Source: Arctopsyche grandis (lineage: Eukaryota; Arthropoda; Insecta; Trichoptera; Hydropsychidae). From it: a DNA stretch of 64,000 nucleotides. Position numbers and translations under genes: made by a program. The stretch lies in NCBI RefSeq assembly GCF_051622035.1, contig NC_135355.1:20724986-20788985 (forward strand), read 5' to 3'. A model generated the notes under the pieces. It ran no database searches. It was not told where the DNA came from and was given only the letters and a program-made list of their open reading frames with translations. This document shows, piece after piece, positions 59,640 to 64,000 of the stretch; the stretch's first letter is position 1, and each line of letters starts with the position of its first letter.

Positions 59640-59885
59640 TAGAACAATTCGTTGACGGCGTAACGAGCGCTAGGTCTTCCGGTTAAGGAATTGCCATCGC
59701 CAGCTCGGTTAAATGAAGACGTCCGCAATTTTCTTGAGACGACTAAGGAAGTGGAAGTCGCGCCAGGAGTCAGGAAGGTCTCCGGGTCGGGTTTCTCGCG
59801 ATTTTCCCGCGGAAAATTACACCAGTTCCATATCGCATGGTGCATGTTTGATTTGCACGTGCGGTGTCAATTACCTTGAACGAGC
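59640..59885. other. GC-richer unexplained stretch
   Basis: About 240 bp open on both strands for 60-70 codons (for example PARLNEDVRNFLETTKEVEV on plus). Neither frame has a start/donor arrangement or a family I know. It could be a conserved regulatory block, an alternative first exon, or a TE piece. Confidence 0.3.
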
Positions 59886-62600
59886 ACAATTGTCCCCAAA
59901 GGAGATGTACACTAACTTAATGCCACTATAAATGTCAATTTTGTTAATCGCATTGCACACTTTGTGTTGTGTTTAGCCGGAAGTTGATTTATTATTTTAA
60001 ATGTTGCTACGGAGATCAGCATCAGTACCTCTCTATTCGAGTATCTGGACGTGTTCGGAACACATCCGTTTTTCAGCGTGTTCAATCCTATATACAAAGT
60101 ATTTTTTAAACAGTTTTTGGTTATTTATCATTTGAGAATATGTTTAATGGATATAATTAAACTATCTGCTATTTTTATTTAGTATTGACGAAGATCTACC
60201 CGAGCTATCAATATAGATATGTGCGTAATTTCGGATAATAGTCAGGATTATTAAAAAATGTATAATTTGCTGTGCAATGTGTAATTAGCTGTAAAGCTAA
60301 TTATAAAGAAAGTTTATATAATATTCCAGTATGACTGGGCTCGATAAAATTGATTTTAGATACATTTCAGATTTTAGATACAAGTATAAGTATAACGCTT
60401 TTACATACCTAGCAATGGGTTTATAATTTGAAAAGTATTATACATATGTATGTATGTATACAAAAAACATAATTTGCTAATAACTTTTGCATTTGACAGG
60501 TCATCGTTACTTTTTTAGTATTAAAAATATGGTTAATTTAGTGCTCTACATATTTACATATTAAAAAATCTTGTTAAAATATGATAAAACGGAATAAAAA
60601 CATAAAGATTTAAGAAGGATTAAGCACTATTTAAATAATTCCTTATCTACATACATAATACCCGTATACATATGTACATATTTATCAAAGAAAATACAAA
60701 GAAAGTACAAGCATTGATATTCCATAAAACATTTCATTAGATATAAAATAATTCTAATATTTCAGGAATACATTCATTGCGTCAATAAAAAATACTAAAT
60801 AATATTATAGTTGACACAAAATTTTCAAAATATTATACATATATTAAATTTGAAAACATTAAAATTATATTACGACTGCAAAAAATTAAGCACACCTCAG
60901 AGTAAATTAGTACAAAAACTTATGTAAGTCTGCAAGTCTAATGCAAGTCTGTACGATGGTTGCAATTTACCCTGCATTTGATGAATAAATTCAATAAAAT
61001 TTTTGAGAATTAAGTATTAATTGTGTTGTTTACAGCCGTAACAATCGATAATACACCCATGAATCTAACTAATAGAACAATGATCACTTTATGTATGGCG
61101 AGTCAGAGAGGTGATAAGTGATCGTTCGTGTAAACATGTTTAACGACACAGACGATTACGTGTGTTTACAATAAAAATCAAAATTTATATTTTATATTAT
61201 ACGCGTGATGTTTTATAAACATTTAAAAATAAGCTATGGTTTTTTTTCGTAGATGTACATACATGTGTACATATTTTCGGTAGCAATTGTCAACTGGATG
61301 CTAAATTAGTTAAATGATTTCATTTAATTCAATTTTTTTTTTTTGAAAAAGTTTAACGGAAAGTTATTTTTAAGTTATTAGTACACAGTTATCATTAATT
61401 ACTTCTGTTCGATCTGTAAAATTAGCAGATACTGTATAGTTCTCTAATTTTAGTACTATGTACACGTTTATGTAGGTGATAGAAAATACGTATTTGTATT
61501 TGAAAAGCAAGCGATAATTTCGTATATTTTTATCAATGTCGATATAAATATGTATGTATAATTGAAGCATTGAAATTTTAGTTCATGATTTTAGCCAATT
61601 TCACCATATTATATTTAATATGACATTTTTACACAATACTTTTAGGTTTACATATTAAATACAATACCCATGTATGTACATATTTTTCCTATATACATAT
61701 ACCTATGTATGTACAAAAACATTAAATATGTATAAGAAAAAAGCCTTTTAAAAATGACATTTATTATGTATAAGTACGATTAAGACATTTTATGTAAAAA
61801 AGTGTACAATTTTTTTTATATTGAATTAAAAAGATTCAATGTACATATACATATATAACACATTATAATTTATCGTTTAGTTATTATAGCTGAACACATT
61901 GTTACTATTATATAAATAATTGAACATTTATTATAACCTAGCTTAGGTAATCGTGTGGAAAACTCAAAGTTTTCCACTGAATTTTCATTTATTTCTTAGT
62001 TTAACGAGAGTCAAATGAATATTTATTTAACTAAAATCAACATTTATTTTTAAATAAGTATTTTTAGATATACATATTATATCGAACATTGAATTTATCA
62101 GAAAAAAACCGACAGAAATTAATTTTATTCTCTGAAACAGTGAAAATTTAATAGCATTGCCGAAATTTCTTTAAAATTTATTTCACATGTAAGTTAGAAA
62201 TCTATTAACTTTTATACTTAGTGGCATTAAAATATGATAGCCAAGTGAAGCTATCTTCATGTTGTTGTGATTGCAAGTTCAGCTTAAACTTTTATCATGT
62301 TTTTAAATTACCTTTGTCTCGTTGATGTATCTGTACACAAGTTTCACATCAGTCACAACTGTCAAACCACTGTAAGACCATTCAATCTGTCCAGTGTATA
62401 TATAATATACATATGTACATATAATAAATGTATCGAAGACCGTCCGGTGCATAACAGTGTTGACACTTTCGATGTCAAAACATTTAGCGCACATACAAGC
62501 TAAGACCGATTGGACCAAAGATTTTGACGTCACACCCGTTTCCATAATTCGTGTAGATTTTTTGTATAAACAAGTCAATTTGAGAGCAATGTTATAAAGT
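59886..62600. other. AT-rich spacer or intron, nothing recognised
   Basis: Very AT-rich with TACATATGTA patches. No exon, TIR pair or tandem array could be supported. Confidence 0.45.
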
Positions 62601-62700
62601 GTGCGGTTCGTATTCGGCTCTATTCAGTCTCGACTGAACGGTATCGAAATTAGCATTCAGTTACTGGGCTCTTTTTCGAATATAACGAACGAGGAGGAAG

Positions 62701-62807
62701 ATGACGGTCATGAACAACATGGCGGAGGGAAGCATACCAAGGAGAAGATCGCTCAACAAAAACAAACTGTATTTACAAATCACCCAGCCGAAGATCATAT
62801 CAAAGAG
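62701..62807 (+). CDS. Possible first coding exon, dual-frame
   Basis: ATG at 62701 opens MTVMNNMAEGSIPRRRSLNK and ends SKR at a donor, AAAGAG/GTATAA (phase 2). Two TCAGT initiator-like words lie 50-80 bp upstream (62624, 62657), an arthropod promoter arrangement. A second frame through the same bases (NEEEDDGHEQHGGGKHTKEK) is also open to the donor, so the coding frame is uncertain. It may be an alternative first exon of a gene starting to the right of the window, or of the 47.7-kb gene. Confidence 0.35.
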
Positions 62808-62819
62808 GTATAATTCACA

Positions 62820-63054
62820 GAAAGCCAATATGATATAAGAGAGTGAGTCGCACTAATTATAAGTTATATTTGGTTAGTTGTACTGATTTTTAAATTGATT
62901 TTTAGAAAAGTCTATGTAAAACATAGTATTTATTTCCGAGACAAAAAACAAGAATGAGCAACTTCTTTCGAGACTGTTTATATATGTACATATTTAATTT
63001 GTATTTAAACGTTCATAGATTGTATGTATGTACATATGTACATACATGTATATG
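62820..63054. other. Spacer, nothing recognised
   Basis: AT-rich bases between the candidate exon and a MITE. Confidence 0.4.
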
Positions 63055-63258
63055 AGCCGTTTTATTTGAAAGTAGCAGAAGTCCAATTTTCAGTTAAAAA
63101 AATACCATTTCTGTTTGACTTAATTTATAGATTCTTATCACTTATTTGAATTCGATATATCCAGAATCTTGGAAAAGTAGGGCCACCAGTATTATTAAAT
63201 ATTGTTAAACAAGATATTTCTCGAAATGAAGAAAAGTGTACTTTCAAATATAACGGCT
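63055..63258. mobile_element. MITE family M5, second copy
   Basis: AGCCGTTTTATTTGAAAGTA at the left, ACTTTCAAATATAACGGCT at the right; matches 18732-18914 including ATTTCTCGAAATGAAGAAAA. Flanking TATA is compatible with a short TA-type target. Confidence 0.7.
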
Positions 63259-64000
63259 TATATACTGAATTTTCAGAGGCGGAATAAGTCATTGGGAATT
63301 TTCATGTAATAAATAATTTATTTAATAATAACTAACTAAATTAAACTAACTAGTGAAGCTCATATTTCCAAAAAATATAACAGCACATATAATTTACAGA
63401 TCATCATGTGTCAAATAAAAAGCTCTTAAAAATACCGTTAATAAAATTTCGTTTCACCTAAATGCACTACAGATATTCACGGCATCGATTTACATATAAT
63501 CTACAATTCTCAAGAATCAACGTTTTCAATTTAACAAATTCACATGACATATACGTAAGAAAAAAAGGGAATAGAATTTCGGATTTTGTTTGCTTGAGAA
63601 TTTATTTTATTACACATATATTTTAAGTAAATTTCGTGTCAGATGTGGTGGCGTTCGACAAATCGATAGTGTGCGATATCGACATACGTCTTTCAGGAGC
63701 GTCAGATTTTTAGCTTTTATTATTATTGGCAAGCTTTTCTCGACAAATTTATTTTACTATGCTGTTTTATTTTTTTTTTGCTGATATTTAATAGCGAAAC
63801 TGAGGTCGTGGTGACGCGCTACTTTACACGTCTTGGTGATTCTCATCGACGTGATGTTATTTTTATATGCGAAGTTTTTTGTGTTTTCACTTTAGCTGAA
63901 AAGCTACTCTATTTTCGATGAACGTCACATTTAAAGCTATTTGGGAATTCGACATTTTTGTGGCGTTTCGTCGCAACTTGTTTTGTCTTTTGAAAATTTA
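63259..64000. other. Window end, no gene seen
   Basis: AT-rich until about 63780, then somewhat richer (CGTGGTGACGCGC, TCATCGACGTGATG). No exon or repeat recognised; may approach another promoter. Confidence 0.35.

Overview
The window is a piece of an insect nuclear genome: AT-rich, with spliced genes, short introns next to gene bodies, and long spacers full of transposon remains. The gene set (MIC19/CHCHD3, the DDX41 helicase abstrakt, an SLC35B4 nucleotide-sugar transporter, the U11/U12 snRNP protein SNRNP48, a Dronc-type initiator caspase) is animal. TCAGT initiator-like motifs, a Dronc with an N-terminal CARD and arthropod-type hAT, piggyBac, Helitron and RTE relics point to an insect. 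An SNRNP48 gene argues against a Drosophila-like lineage, which has lost much of the U11/U12-specific protein set. I cannot fix the order from sequence alone.

Layout. 0.2-4.4 kb: MIC19 (+), three exons, large TE-bearing first intron. 4.4-8.2 kb: a stack of nested small elements (hAT-type MITE split by a piggyBac MITE, solo LTR, SINE split by a MITE, foldback element). 8.2-14.2 kb: abstrakt (+), 12 exons, all core helicase motifs intact. 14.6-15.6 kb: intronless SLC35B4 (-). 16.2-17.7 kb: SNRNP48 (+), six exons, head-to-head with SLC35B4. 18.2-23.1 kb: Dronc (-), six exons; its first intron holds an LTR split by a hAT element full of TA repeats. 23.5-24.2 kb: array of half-foldback units. 28.7-31.2 kb: a type II membrane protein gene (-) resembling the DUF1647 family, with a GC-rich probable promoter near 32.8-33.1 kb. 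33-46 kb: a transposon graveyard with a 3.4-kb hAT invaded by a minisatellite-bearing Helitron, an LTR invaded by a foldback element, a LINE invaded by another foldback element, and a 2.4-kb hAT inserted in an RTE LINE tail. 47.7-48.3 kb: a strong first coding exon of an unrecognised gene (+). 49-64 kb: no clear gene body; probably intron and spacer, with two possible short first exons (51.93 and 62.70 kb), MITEs and a Helitron.

The genes are independent housekeeping or apoptosis loci; nothing suggests an operon or gene cluster with a joint function. The main unusual signal is in the repeats: several hairpin-forming (foldback) elements with unrelated interiors seem to share end sequences (GGTTCGGTGATTA at one end, GGTAAACGGA at the other) and/or a common 16-base word, roughly GNTCACGNGANAAAAN. 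Exon boundaries were read from GT/AG sites and frame continuity; all gene models are predictions with no transcript or database support.
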